DNA from: Allosalinactinospora lopnorensis
Lineage (GTDB): Bacteria > Actinomycetota > Actinomycetes > Streptosporangiales > Streptosporangiaceae
Length of the DNA: 64,000 nucleotides
Direction of reading: 5' to 3'
NCBI RefSeq assembly: GCF_000981225.1
Contig: NZ_LAJC01000015.1
Span: 1 to 64,000 of the forward strand
Under the pieces are notes generated by a model. The model saw nothing but the letters and a program-made list of their open reading frames with translations, was not told the origin of the DNA and made no database searches. How positions within the stretch are numbered: position 1 is the first letter of the stretch; the number at the start of each line of letters is the position of its first letter. Positions 27,125 through 36,054 of the stretch are shown here, piece by piece. Made by a program: the position numbers and the translations under genes.

Positions 27125-28894
27125 TTACGGCCGGCGCAGCCGCTGCACCCGCAGCGTGCGCAACCGGTTCAGCGCAGCGGCGGTCTCGAACCGCCGGGGC
27201 AGCGCGTAGTCGCCGGCGAACCCCTGGCCGAGGGCCACCACACCGTCCTCGGCGAGGCGTCCGTCAAGGGCGTCGAGGGCCTCGGCGATGGTGCGGCCCT
27301 CGCCCAGCAGGCCGTCTTCGGAGAGCATCCGCAGCGCCAGTCCCACGCCGATGATCTGGCCGGGGTCGACCAGTTGAGCGAGGTGGCGGACGTCGATGTC
27401 GCTCTCGCCGAACGTCAGCACGTCCATGTCGCGCCGCTTGATCTTGGAGCGTCCGCGCACGCTGGCGTTGACCGAACGCTGATCGATCACCCGGTGCTCC
27501 GGGGCGTGGAACGCCGCGCCGGTGCGCTCGGAGGCGAGTTCGCGCGCGCGTTCGGTGACGTCGTAGGGTCGGTAGCCGTCGAGCATCACGACGTTATCGG
27601 CGACGTCGAAGTAATCGCCGCTGCCGCCCATGACGAGCACCGTGGACACCCCGTGCACCCGGTGCAGCGGGCGCACCAGATCGACGAAGGGGGTCAGCGG
27701 CTCGCGGTCGCCGTGCACGAGGGCCTGCATCCGGGTGTCGCGGATCATCAGGTTGGTGGCGGTGGTGTCCTCGTCCACCAGCAGGGTGGAGGCTCCCACC
27801 TCCAGCGACTCGCTGATGTTCGCCGCCTGCGACGTGGAACCGGAGGCGTTGTCGGTGGAGAAGTCGCCGGTGTCGGCCCCCGTGGGCAGGTTCCGCACGA
27901 ACGCGCTGACGTCGGTGCGCTCGACTCGACGGCCCTCCTCCGCGCGGATCTTCACCGCGTCGGGACGGGTCACGACGAGTTCGCGCCCGTCACCGGGCAC
28001 GTGGTCGTAGACCCCTCGTTCCAGTGCGTGCAGCAGCGTGGACTTGCCGTGGAAGCCGCCGCCGACGATGAGCGTGATGCCTTCGGGGATGCCGAGGCCG
28101 CTGACCTCTCCCCGGTGGGGGAGCTTGACCGCCACCCTCAGCGTCTCGGGCGAGACGAACGGGACGACGGCCGAGCCGTCCATGGGAAGGTCGCTGACGC
28201 CGCTGCGGCGCGGCAGGACGGAGCCGTCGGCCACGAACGCCACCAGCCCCAGTGAGGACAGCTGGTCGCGCAGCGCGACGGTGTCCTCGACCGTGTCGGC
28301 GAACGCGACGGCGTCGTCGGCGTCAATCTCCTCCCAACGCAGCGCCTCGACCATGGCGGGAAGCCGCTCGCACAGTTCGCTCTCCGCGGTGCGCGCGTCG
28401 ATCCGGCGGCCGTGCCCCGGCAGCTCGATGCCCAGCCGCAGCAGGATGTCGCCGTCCTCGATCCGACCCGAGGCGCGCTCGATGACCTCCTGCCCTCCGG
28501 TGTCGATGCGCAGCCGCGCCCCCTTGAGCGCCCGGTAGGCACGGCGGACCAGGTAGTCCGCGGTTGCGCGGCGACGTACAGGAGAGCGCCAGGCGCGCTC
28601 CGGCATCCCCGCCACGGAGGCCGGGACCCGCACCGAGATGCGGGACGGCGGCGCGAACGGGTCGGACTGCACGCGGTCGATACTCAGCGTGAAGTCGTCG
28701 AACTCCCATTCGCCCCGAAGCGACTTGTAGCGCCCGTAGGACGCGCCGGACATGCGCCGCAGCTCCTCGCCGAGCCGGGCGGCATCGCGCCTGCCGCGGA
28801 TCTCGGGCTGCTCGGGCCGTTCGGACCGACCGCGCCGTTGGGGATCCGGGCGTCCCCCGTGCCGACGGTCCTTACCGCCGTACCGTCCGGACAT
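27125..28894 (-). CDS. Predicted ATPase of the ABC class (PF09818)
   Basis: 589 aa cytosolic ATPase of the ABC_ATPase family of unknown function, not a transporter. N-terminal Arg-rich tail, then ELRRMSGASYGRYKSLRGEWEFDDFTLSIDRVQSDPFAPPSR typical of the family. Walker A GGGFHGKSTLLHALERGVYDHVPGDG, then VLVVTRPDAVKIRAEEGR and LLVDEDTTATNLMIRDTRMQ, the Walker B and family signature. ATG 28894 has AGGAGGAG 7 bases upstream. A 220 bp gap separates it from the PAC2 gene and about 275 bp without a gene precede it. Confidence 0.88.
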   Translation of the reverse strand: MSGRYGGKDRRHGGRPDPQRRGRSERPEQPEIRGRRDAARLGEELRRMSGASYGRYKSLRGEWEFDDFTLSIDRVQSDPFAPPSRISVRVPASVAGMPERAWRSPVRRRATADYLVRRAYRALKGARLRIDTGGQEVIERASGRIEDGDILLRLGIELPGHGRRIDARTAESELCERLPAMVEALRWEEIDADDAVAFADTVEDTVALRDQLSSLGLVAFVADGSVLPRRSGVSDLPMDGSAVVPFVSPETLRVAVKLPHRGEVSGLGIPEGITLIVGGGFHGKSTLLHALERGVYDHVPGDGRELVVTRPDAVKIRAEEGRRVERTDVSAFVRNLPTGADTGDFSTDNASGSTSQAANISESLEVGASTLLVDEDTTATNLMIRDTRMQALVHGDREPLTPFVDLVRPLHRVHGVSTVLVMGGSGDYFDVADNVVMLDGYRPYDVTERARELASERTGAAFHAPEHRVIDQRSVNASVRGRSKIKRRDMDVLTFGESDIDVRHLAQLVDPGQIIGVGLALRMLSEDGLLGEGRTIAEALDALDGRLAEDGVVALGQGFAGDYALPRRFETAAALNRLRTLRVQRLRRP

Positions 28895-29170
28895 GGACCT
28901 GCTCCTCCTTGACCGTTGTGTTCTCGGCTGCCTGTCGTTTCGGTGTGCGCTGTTTCGGGCGCCGCCCCGTCCGGGACCTCCGCTGATCTCCTGCCCGCAG
29001 CGGCCGCTGTTCATCGGGCCTGCTGATCGTTTCCGACCCTTTCAGGTGCTCTGCTGTACGCAACCGGCGGCTGCCCCGGGCCTCCTGCCCTCTGCCGAAG
29101 GATGCCATGCGTCCGCCTTCCTCGGGGCGTCCGCGGCAGCGCTGCCTGTGCGCGCCGGCCGGTGATCGCC

Positions 29171-30829
29171 TCAGGGGGCGTGCAGCCGGAGCAGTGCGTG
29201 CTCCGCCCAGTCGGGTTCGTTGCCGAGGAGGGAGATCACGATCATGGTGGCGAAGGCGAGCGGCACCGTCCAGGCGGCGGGTTGGGCGAGCAGTATGGTG
29301 ACCCAACCGGGCTCCAGGTCGGCCACGGCCGAGAGCGCGACCGCCCCCGTCGAGGTGACCGCGCCGATCGTCAGGCCGGTGGCCGCTCCGGCGAGCGTGA
29401 GCCGCCGCCACCAGATGCCGAGTACCAGCAGCGGGCAGAACGTCGATGCCGCCACCGCGAAAGCCCAACCGACCAGGACGTTGATGTCGAGCCGGAAGGC
29501 CGGGAGGGCGATCAGGACCGCCACCATCGTGCCCGCGGCGACGGCGAAACGCAGCCGGGGCACGCTCCCGCTGAACAGGTCGTGGGACAGCCCTCCGGCG
29601 AGAGCCAGCAGGAGCCCGGAGGAGGTGGAGAGGAAAGCACCGAACGCGCCGGCCGCCACGAGCGCGGTGAGGACGGTGCCCGGAGCCCCTGGGACCACCT
29701 CCGCGGGCAGCACCACGGTCACCGTGTCGCTCGCCTCGCCAAGCGCCAGCCGGGGGGTGAACACGCGGCCGAGCAGCCCGTAGACGGCCGGGAACAGGTA
29801 GAAGACCCCGAGAAGCGCGATGACGCCGACAGCGACGCGGCGGGCGGTCCGGGCGGTGGGGCTGGTATGGAACCGCATGAGGACGTGCGGCAGGCCCATC
29901 GCGCCGAGCGTGATCGCCAGCAGGGTGGACCAGGTCCCGAACAGTGGACTGCCGGCCTCCCCGGTGTCGAGCAGCGGGCGGCTCCACTCCTCCCCGCCGA
30001 GCTCCGGGACGCCGGCCGGCCGGGGGACGGACGCGCCCGCCGGGAACGTCAGCTTCTCACCCGCCGCCACATCGTGCACGCCGGCGCCGAGGGGCACGGA
30101 TTCCCCTCCCGTCGCCGCGACGGTCGTCGGCTCCGGGATCTCCAGCCGGGTGCCGACGTTGAACTCCACAACGGTGTCCTCCCGGAACACCGCCCCCCGA
30201 TCCGGTTCCAGGGCCTGGGCCCGCGCATCGGCACCGGCGTGCACGATCAGGTAAACAGCGGGAACCGCGAGGAACGCGAGCTTGACGACGTAGTGGAAGG
30301 CCTGGACATAGGTCGCGGACCGCATTCCCCCCGCCGCGATGGACACGCTCACGACCATGCCGGCGAGCAGCACCCCCACCCAGTAGGGCGCACCGCTCAC
30401 CAGGTGGAGCACCAGCCCGGCGCCCTTGAACTGGGGAACCAGGTACAGCAGCATGATCACCAGGACGATGCATCCGGACAGCTTGCGGAGCCGCGGCGAG
30501 CCCAGCCGGTACTCGGCGAAGTCGGGCACGGTGAACGCCCCTGAGCGCCGCATGGGGCCGGCGACGAGCGCGACCACCGCTACATAGCCGGCGGTGAAGC
30601 CCACCGCGTACCACAGCGTCCCGAGACCGTTCTTCAGCACCAGGCCGGCCAGCCCGAGCACCGAGGCCGCCGAGAGGTACTCGCCGGCGATCGCCATCGA
30701 GTTCCAGCCCGGTGCGACCTTCCGGGAGGCGATCAGAAAGTCCGAGGTGGTGCGGGCGGCCCGGACGCCGTAGATGCCGATGACCAGGCTCGCCGCCAGG
30801 ACGAGTCCGATCGCGAGAAAGCTCGTCAT
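29171..30829 (-). CDS. Sodium:solute symporter (SSS family, ActP-like)
   Basis: 552 aa multi-spanning membrane protein of the solute:sodium symporter family. Signature region: RTTSDFLIASRKVAPGWNSMAIAGEYLSAASVLGLAGLV, then LPHVLMRFHTSPTARTARR, typical of acetate/monocarboxylate members such as ActP and MctP. An extracytoplasmic loop between about residues 200 and 300 is long. Its ATG overlaps the upstream small gene as ATGA. It is last in the unit lytS-lytT-small gene-symporter. Substrate, probably acetate, pyruvate or a related acid, is inferred from acs and the second symporter nearby. Confidence 0.85.
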   Translation of the reverse strand: MTSFLAIGLVLAASLVIGIYGVRAARTTSDFLIASRKVAPGWNSMAIAGEYLSAASVLGLAGLVLKNGLGTLWYAVGFTAGYVAVVALVAGPMRRSGAFTVPDFAEYRLGSPRLRKLSGCIVLVIMLLYLVPQFKGAGLVLHLVSGAPYWVGVLLAGMVVSVSIAAGGMRSATYVQAFHYVVKLAFLAVPAVYLIVHAGADARAQALEPDRGAVFREDTVVEFNVGTRLEIPEPTTVAATGGESVPLGAGVHDVAAGEKLTFPAGASVPRPAGVPELGGEEWSRPLLDTGEAGSPLFGTWSTLLAITLGAMGLPHVLMRFHTSPTARTARRVAVGVIALLGVFYLFPAVYGLLGRVFTPRLALGEASDTVTVVLPAEVVPGAPGTVLTALVAAGAFGAFLSTSSGLLLALAGGLSHDLFSGSVPRLRFAVAAGTMVAVLIALPAFRLDINVLVGWAFAVAASTFCPLLVLGIWWRRLTLAGAATGLTIGAVTSTGAVALSAVADLEPGWVTILLAQPAAWTVPLAFATMIVISLLGNEPDWAEHALLRLHAP

Positions 30830-31212
30830 CCGTGCCGCAGCCGATCGTTCGCCGGTGGCGCGCCGTCACCCTGCTCCGCGCGCTCGGCCCGCCACACGTG
30901 CACTATGGCGAGCGCCAGCAGCAGGGGGTAGAGGGCGACCCCGACCACCAGCCACGAGGCCGGGACACCCGCCACCTGCAGCCGGTCCAGCGCCGGGAGC
31001 GCGGCGACCAGGCCGCTCGTCCCGAACACCAGGCAGGCGAGTCCGGCCATGGTCGCCAGGGCGATCCTGCGCTGCCTGCGGAACGCCGCACGTGCGCCGG
31101 TGATGTCGGCGGGCGCCGGCATCGGCAGCAGGTGCTGGCCCGGGCGGTGGCGGCGGGCCAGCGCGATACGGGTCTGGGGGCTGGTGACCCGGACTCGGCG
31201 GTTCGGTTTCAC
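30826..31212 (-). CDS. Small two-TM membrane protein coupled to the symporter
   Basis: 128 aa: basic N-terminus, then two hydrophobic segments (RIALATMAGLACLVFGTSGLVAALPAL and SWLVVGVALYPLLLALAIVHVW), ending in an acidic/basic tail. The topology is like the DUF485 partners that usually accompany SSS symporters, but I do not see a DUF485 signature. GTG 31212 overlaps the lytT stop as GTGA and its stop overlaps the symporter ATG as ATGA, so all three are tightly coupled. Likely an accessory subunit. Confidence 0.65.
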   Translation of the reverse strand: MKPNRRVRVTSPQTRIALARRHRPGQHLLPMPAPADITGARAAFRRQRRIALATMAGLACLVFGTSGLVAALPALDRLQVAGVPASWLVVGVALYPLLLALAIVHVWRAERAEQGDGAPPANDRLRHG

Positions 31213-31970
31213 CTGGTGGCCCGCCCCAGCTGGTCATTCCGCGCGGCCTCCAGCAACTGCTCCTTGAGCATCCGGGAATGTCGCCGGCTGACGGGTACAT
31301 CACCGGCCGGAGTGCTGGCCACCAGGCCCGCCGAGGAGGTCACGCGCAGGTCGCGCACCCAGGACACCGCGACGAGATAGCCGCGGTGGACCCGGACGAA
31401 CCCCGCGGGCGCCCAGATGTCCTCCAGGTAGGACAGCGGCAGCCGGATCAGGTGGGTGTCACCGGCGGTGTGCAGCCGGACGTAGTCGCCGTGCGCCTCC
31501 GCGAACTGGACGTCGTCCCGCCGGACGAAGACCGTGCGCCCGGCGAACTCGACCTGCACGACGTCGAGCTCGTCCTCCGCCACCGGCGTGTCCCGCCCCT
31601 GCCGCTGCCGGGCGATCCGGCCGACGGCCTCGGCGAGCCGTTCCGGCCTGATCGGCTTCAGCAGGTAGTCGATCGCCCCGATACCGAACGCCTCGATCGC
31701 GTGGTCCTCCGACGCGGTGACGAACACGATGGCGGGGGGTGACGACAGCGCCCCCAGCACGCGCGCCACCTCCATGCCGTCCAGTCCCGGCATCAGGATG
31801 TCCACGAACGCCGCGTCGAACCCGGTCGTTCCGAGCAGTTTGACGACACCGGCACCGTCCTCCACCGCCGTCACCTCGGCGACCTCCGGCATGCTCCGCA
31901 GGAAGGACGCCAGTTCCTCGCGTGTGGAGGCCTCGTCCTCAACGACGAGGACCCGAAGCGATCCGCTCAT
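31209..31970 (-). CDS. LytTR-family response regulator
   Basis: 253 aa: REC domain (VLVVEDEASTREEL; phospho-acceptor Asp in AFVDILMPGLDG; VTASEDHAIEAF; YLLKPIRPERLAE with the conserved Lys) followed by a LytTR DNA-binding domain (VQFAEAHGDYVRLHTAG, WAPAGFVRVHRGYLVAV, PVSRRHSRMLKEQL). Partner of the kinase 186 bp upstream. In other bacteria LytTR pairs control uptake of carboxylates such as pyruvate. Expected targets here are the neighbouring symporters and possibly acs. Confidence 0.9.
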   Translation of the reverse strand: MSGSLRVLVVEDEASTREELASFLRSMPEVAEVTAVEDGAGVVKLLGTTGFDAAFVDILMPGLDGMEVARVLGALSSPPAIVFVTASEDHAIEAFGIGAIDYLLKPIRPERLAEAVGRIARQRQGRDTPVAEDELDVVQVEFAGRTVFVRRDDVQFAEAHGDYVRLHTAGDTHLIRLPLSYLEDIWAPAGFVRVHRGYLVAVSWVRDLRVTSSAGLVASTPAGDVPVSRRHSRMLKEQLLEAARNDQLGRATR

Positions 31971-32155
31971 CGTCGTCGCGGCGTTGCGGCCCCGGCCTCC
32001 ACCGCCGGGGGAACGCCGCTCACCTCCTTACAAAGAGTCACGGTAAAGGGCGCGGCGGCGACGCGGACGGTGCGGGCGTGCTCCGGCACCGTTCTCCCCC
32101 GCCCAGGAGCGGCCCGGGGGCGGGAGTTCCCGACCGCCGAGTACCGGGAGTAACG

Positions 32156-33316
32156 TCAATCGGCCACCACTCCCCGCATGAACCGGGGGGTCCGGATCAC
32201 TACCTTTGTACCGTTTCCCGGAGCGGTTTCGATGACGAGGCCGTACTCCGGTCCGTACACCGTTCGCAGTCGCCGGTCCACGTTGGCGAGCCCCACCCCG
32301 TTCGCGGGAGGGCCGGTGCCGGCGAGGACGGCCCGCGCGAACTCCGGGTCCATACCGACACCGTCGTCCTCGATCTCGATGACGCACAGCGGCCCCTCTC
32401 CGACTCCGGAGACGCTGATCTGGCCCTCGCCGCCGGGTTTCTGCTCCAGCCCGTGCCGGACGGCGTTCTCCACGATCGGCTGTACGACGAGAAAGGGGAT
32501 GGCGACGGGAAGGACCTCGGGCGCGATCCGCACGGTGACGTGGAAGCGGTCCCGGAACCGGGCGCGCTGCAGTTCCAGGTAGGTCTGCGTGGCCTGCAGC
32601 TCTGTCGCCACGGTCGCGTAATCGCCCGCCGAGGAGAAGCTGTACCGCAGGTAGTCCGCGAAATCGGACAGCAGCTCCCGCGCGCGGTCGGGTTCGGCGT
32701 GGATCAGCGCGGCGATGGCGGCGAGTGCGTTGTGCACGAAATGCGGCGAGATCTGCGCCCGAAGGCTGCGCAGGTCCGCCGCGGCGATGCGCTCGCGGGA
32801 CCGGCGCAGCTCGGCATGGTCCAAGGAGTCCGAGGCCAGGCCGGCCACCTCGCTGAGTTCGTCCTGAGCGATGTCGCCGCCGACCACGAGGCAGCCGGCC
32901 AGCTCCTCGGCGACGAACAAAGGCGCGGCGAAGAGAGGGGGCTGGCGGATCACCCCGCCGCGGCCGTAGACCTGGGCGAGCAGCGCCCCCACATCGGTGT
33001 CCGGCGGGAGCGTTCCGTACTCGGCGACGGGGCCGTCGAGGCCGGCCAGCACAACGGCGTCAGCGCCCAGCAGCCGGGCCAGACGCCGGGCCGCGCTTGG
33101 GGTCCCCCTTCCGTGCAGCCCGTCCTGGAGATCGCCGTCGAGCTTCCTGGCCTCTTTGAGCACCGCGACCGCGGACCGCCGATCCGCCTGAACCGCTGGA
33201 CGCCCGTCTTGGAAGAGGCGGCGGGTCCTGCCCAACCAGCCGGTTACCACCGGGTCAGTGTAACGTGGACCACCACTGGCGGCGGGTCCCCGGTCCGGTG
33301 CCGCTGCCGCTCGCAT
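32156..33316 (-). CDS. LytS-type sensor histidine kinase, soluble, GAF-like N-terminus
   Basis: About 386 aa. No membrane span. N-terminal region (residues about 25-165) looks GAF-like, e.g. LLGADAVVLAGLDGPVAEYG and PLFVAEELAGCLVVGG. The kinase core is HisKA_7TM/His_kinase type: LRAQISPHFVHNALAAIAALI (phospho-His in PHFVHNAL), YSFSSAGDYATVATEL, the HATPase N-box PIVENAVRHGLE and the G1-box EDDGVGMD. ATG 33316 has AGGGGAGGG 6 bases upstream; an upstream ATG at 33337 is less well placed. An intracellular ligand is implied. Confidence 0.85.
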   Translation of the reverse strand: MRAAAAPDRGPAASGGPRYTDPVVTGWLGRTRRLFQDGRPAVQADRRSAVAVLKEARKLDGDLQDGLHGRGTPSAARRLARLLGADAVVLAGLDGPVAEYGTLPPDTDVGALLAQVYGRGGVIRQPPLFAAPLFVAEELAGCLVVGGDIAQDELSEVAGLASDSLDHAELRRSRERIAAADLRSLRAQISPHFVHNALAAIAALIHAEPDRARELLSDFADYLRYSFSSAGDYATVATELQATQTYLELQRARFRDRFHVTVRIAPEVLPVAIPFLVVQPIVENAVRHGLEQKPGGEGQISVSGVGEGPLCVIEIEDDGVGMDPEFARAVLAGTGPPANGVGLANVDRRLRTVYGPEYGLVIETAPGNGTKVVIRTPRFMRGVVAD

Positions 33317-33471
33317 GCGGGGCCCTCCCCTGCTCATGTCCTCGCGCTTCCACCACCCCGTCCGAACGGGCGGCCGTACCGGCTGCTCCGGCACGCCGGC
33401 CCGGGGCGCCTCCCGCACGGCCGGTGCTTCGCGGGAGCCGCTCCGGGCCGCATTCCGCCACGCTGCCGGGC

Positions 33472-35171
33472 TCAGTACTGCTTGGAGCCCTCCGCTCCGG
33501 CGCCGGTGAGCGCCCGGACCTCCAGGAGCGCGTGCCGCTCGGGGTCGTGCTCCCTGGACAGGTACGTACCGATGACGGCGCACGCGAAGCCGAGCGGGAT
33601 GGAGACCAGGCCGGGGTTCTCCAGCGGGAACCAGGAGAAGTCCACACCGGCGGGGAACAGCGACAGGCTCTCCCCTGTTTCGGGGTCGACCTTGCCCGAG
33701 ACCACCGGCGAGAAGAACACCAGCCCCACCGCGGAGACGAGGCCGCCGTAGATCCCCGCGACCGTGCCGGCGGTGTTGAACCGCTTCCAGAACAGCGAGA
33801 GCAGCAGCGTCGGGAGGTTCGCCGAGGCCGCGACCGCGAAGGCGAGCGCCACCAGGAACGCGACGTTGAGGTTCTGCGCGAAGATCGCCAGCCCGATCGC
33901 CGCCGCGCCGATTCCCATCGCCGCGAGCCGCGCCACCCGCATCTGCTCCCTCGCCGACGCCTGGCCCCTGCGCAGGACGCTGAAGTAGAAGTCGTGCGCC
34001 AGCGAAGAGGAGGAGGCCAGCGTCAGACCCGCCACGGTGGAGAGAATCGCCGCGAAGGCCGCCGCCGCGATCAGCGCGAGGAGCACCGCTCCCAGCATCC
34101 CGCCGCCGATCTGCTGGCCGATCGCTTCGGCCACCTGCGGTGCCGCGGTGTTGCCGGCCGGATCCTGGGCGGCGATGGCGTCGCGCCCGACGATGGCCGC
34201 CGCGCCGAAGCCCAGCACCAGGGTCAGCAGGTAGAACGCCCCGATCAGACCGATCGCCCAGTTCACCGACGTGCGGGCCGCCTTGGCGTTGGGCACGGTG
34301 TAGAAGCGGATCAGGATGTGCGGCAGCCCTGCCGTGCCCAGCACCAGTGCCAGGCCGAGGCTGATCAGATCCAGCTTGCTCCACAGCGTGGCCAGCGGAT
34401 CACCCGCCACCTCCACGCCGTAGCGCAGCCCCGGCTCCAGGAACGCGCGTCCTTCCCCGCTGGCGGCCGCGGCGTCGTTCATCAGGCGCCGAAGTTGAAC
34501 CCGTAAGCCGCGAGCACCAGCACGGACAGCAGGGCCGCCCCGGACATCAGCACGCCGGCCTTGATGATCTGCACCCAGGTGGTGCCCTTCATCCCGCCCA
34601 GCGAGACGTAGACGATCATTAGGACGCCCACGACGACGATCCCCACGATCTTGGCCTGCGCGGCGTCCATGCCGAGGAAGGTCTCCCCGGGCTGGATACC
34701 CAGGAGCAGCGCGATGAGCGCGCCCGCACCGACCATCTGGGCCAGCAGGTAGAAGATCGACACGGTGATGGTGGAGAACGCCGCGGCGGTGCGGACCGGG
34801 CGCTGGCGCATCCGGTAGGAGAGGACGTCGGCCATGGTGAAACGGCCGGAGTTGCGCAGCAGCTCGGCCACGAGCAGCAGTGCCACCAGCCAGGCCACCA
34901 AAAAGCCGATGGAGTAGAGGAAGCCGTCGTAGCCGAACAGCGCGATCATTCCCGCGATGCCCAGGAACGAGGCGGCCGACATGTAGTCGCTGCCGATCGC
35001 CATGCCGTTCTGCAGTCCCGAGAAACCGCGGCCCCCGGCGTAGAAGTCCGCGGCCGACCGGGTGCGCCGGCTGGCCACAACGGTGATGTACAGCGTCGCC
35101 GCGACCATCACCAGGAACAGGAGCATCGTCACACCGCGGCTGCCGGCCGCGGCTTCGGCTGCGAGGTTCAC
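33472..35171 (-). pseudogene. ActP-like cation:acetate symporter, split by one frameshift
   Basis: SSS-family acetate permease, co-located with DUF485 as in the yjcH-actP pair. N-terminal half: RSAADFYAGGRGFSGLQNGMAIGSDYMSAASFLGIAG and SLGGMKGTTWVQIIKA; C-terminal half: ASGEGRAFLEPGLRYG, LPHILIRFYTVPNAKAARTS and ISTVAGLTLASSSSLAHD. The frame is lost at 34485-34486: one added C makes NFGALMNDAAAASGEG and joins the halves. GTG 35171 overlaps the DUF485 stop as GTGA. Likely a consensus error. Confidence 0.88.
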
Positions 35172-35593
35172 GATTGCCCGCCCTTCTTGCCGGCCGTCCC
35201 GCCGCTCGCCGCCGGTTTCCGGCCGTGCGATGCCGCGCCCGGGCCGCTGAGTTCGGCGAGAAGCTCGTTGGCCAGCGGGTCGAGGCGCCTGTCGGCGTAG
35301 CGCGAGTACAGGATCGCGATTCCGAAGGTGCTGAGGAACTGCAGCACCCCGAAGACGAGAGCGACGTTGACCGGACCGAACAGCACCGTCGCCATTGCGT
35401 CGCGCGCGTAGGCCGACATCACGACATACAGCAGGTACCAGGCCATGAACGCGGCGCTCATGGGGAAGACGAAGACGCGCAGCCGCCGCTTCAACTCGTT
35501 GAAACGCGGATCGCTGTGCATCGCTATCGAGCGCGCGCTGAGGCCGTCCTCGGTAGCACCCTGCTCGGGTGATCCTCGGGATGTCGAAACCAT
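35168..35593 (-). CDS. DUF485 membrane protein (YjcH-like partner of ActP)
   Basis: About 141 aa, DUF485 family: FNELKRRLRVFVFPMSAAFMAWYLLYVVMSAYARDAMATVLFG, then NVALVFGVLQFLSTFGIAILYSRYADRRLDPLANEL, with two TM spans. It usually sits beside acetate symporters; the exact role is unknown. ATG 35593 has AAAGG 9 bases upstream. It is the first gene of the operon leading to actP, lytS and lytT. Confidence 0.9.
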   Translation of the reverse strand: MVSTSRGSPEQGATEDGLSARSIAMHSDPRFNELKRRLRVFVFPMSAAFMAWYLLYVVMSAYARDAMATVLFGPVNVALVFGVLQFLSTFGIAILYSRYADRRLDPLANELLAELSGPGAASHGRKPAASGGTAGKKGGQS

Positions 35594-35612
35594 TCGGCGG
35601 ACCTTTCTGAGG

Positions 35613-35639
35613 GGATTACACCGCTGTGACATGGATTAC
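35613..35639 (-). promoter_or_regulatory. Paired GGATTAC direct repeats before the symporter/LytST operon
   Basis: Plus-strand GGATTAC at 35613-35619 and again at 35633-35639, 20 bases start to start, i.e. about two helical turns, just 5' of the first gene. LytTR regulators typically bind paired direct repeats about 21 bp apart, so this may be the LytT site. Only inference; the core differs from the classical LytTR box. Confidence 0.4.
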
Positions 35640-35913
35640 GTGGCACTGTAAGGAGGGACACCCGCAGGTGGGGCGGTTCGGCGCCGGGCGCGCGGTAAGC
35701 GAGGGCTTCGCTCGACGAACGGCCGATCTCCGTGCGGTGAGCGGTCCACAATTGCGCCGAGTGGTCCCGGGCGGCGATCCGCGACACGGCGGAACCGGAC
35801 GACCACGGCTTTTCGCGCCCCGGGTCCGCTTCCGGCCCGGCTCCCGCCGGTTTCCCGGACCGGCACGAGTGGCGCACCTGCGCTCGGCGGCCGGTGCACC
35901 ACTCGGGAAAGCC

Positions 35914-35940
35914 GCGCGGCCGCCCGGACGGCGGCCGCGC
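35914..35940 (-). terminator. Hairpin, probable acs terminator
   Basis: Perfect 10-bp stem GCGCGGCCGC / GCGGCCGCGC with a 7-base loop, about 115 bases past the restored acs stop (36055) and before the symporter operon promoter. No U-tract. Confidence 0.55.
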
Positions 35941-36054
35941 ATGGCGGCGGGGCTTCTTCGAATCCGGGGACCGCGGCCGACTCCCCGAATCCGAAACGGC
36001 ACGGCCCCGCGATCCGCTCCGCGGGGAGCGCCGCCTCTCCGTGCCGGGGCCGGA

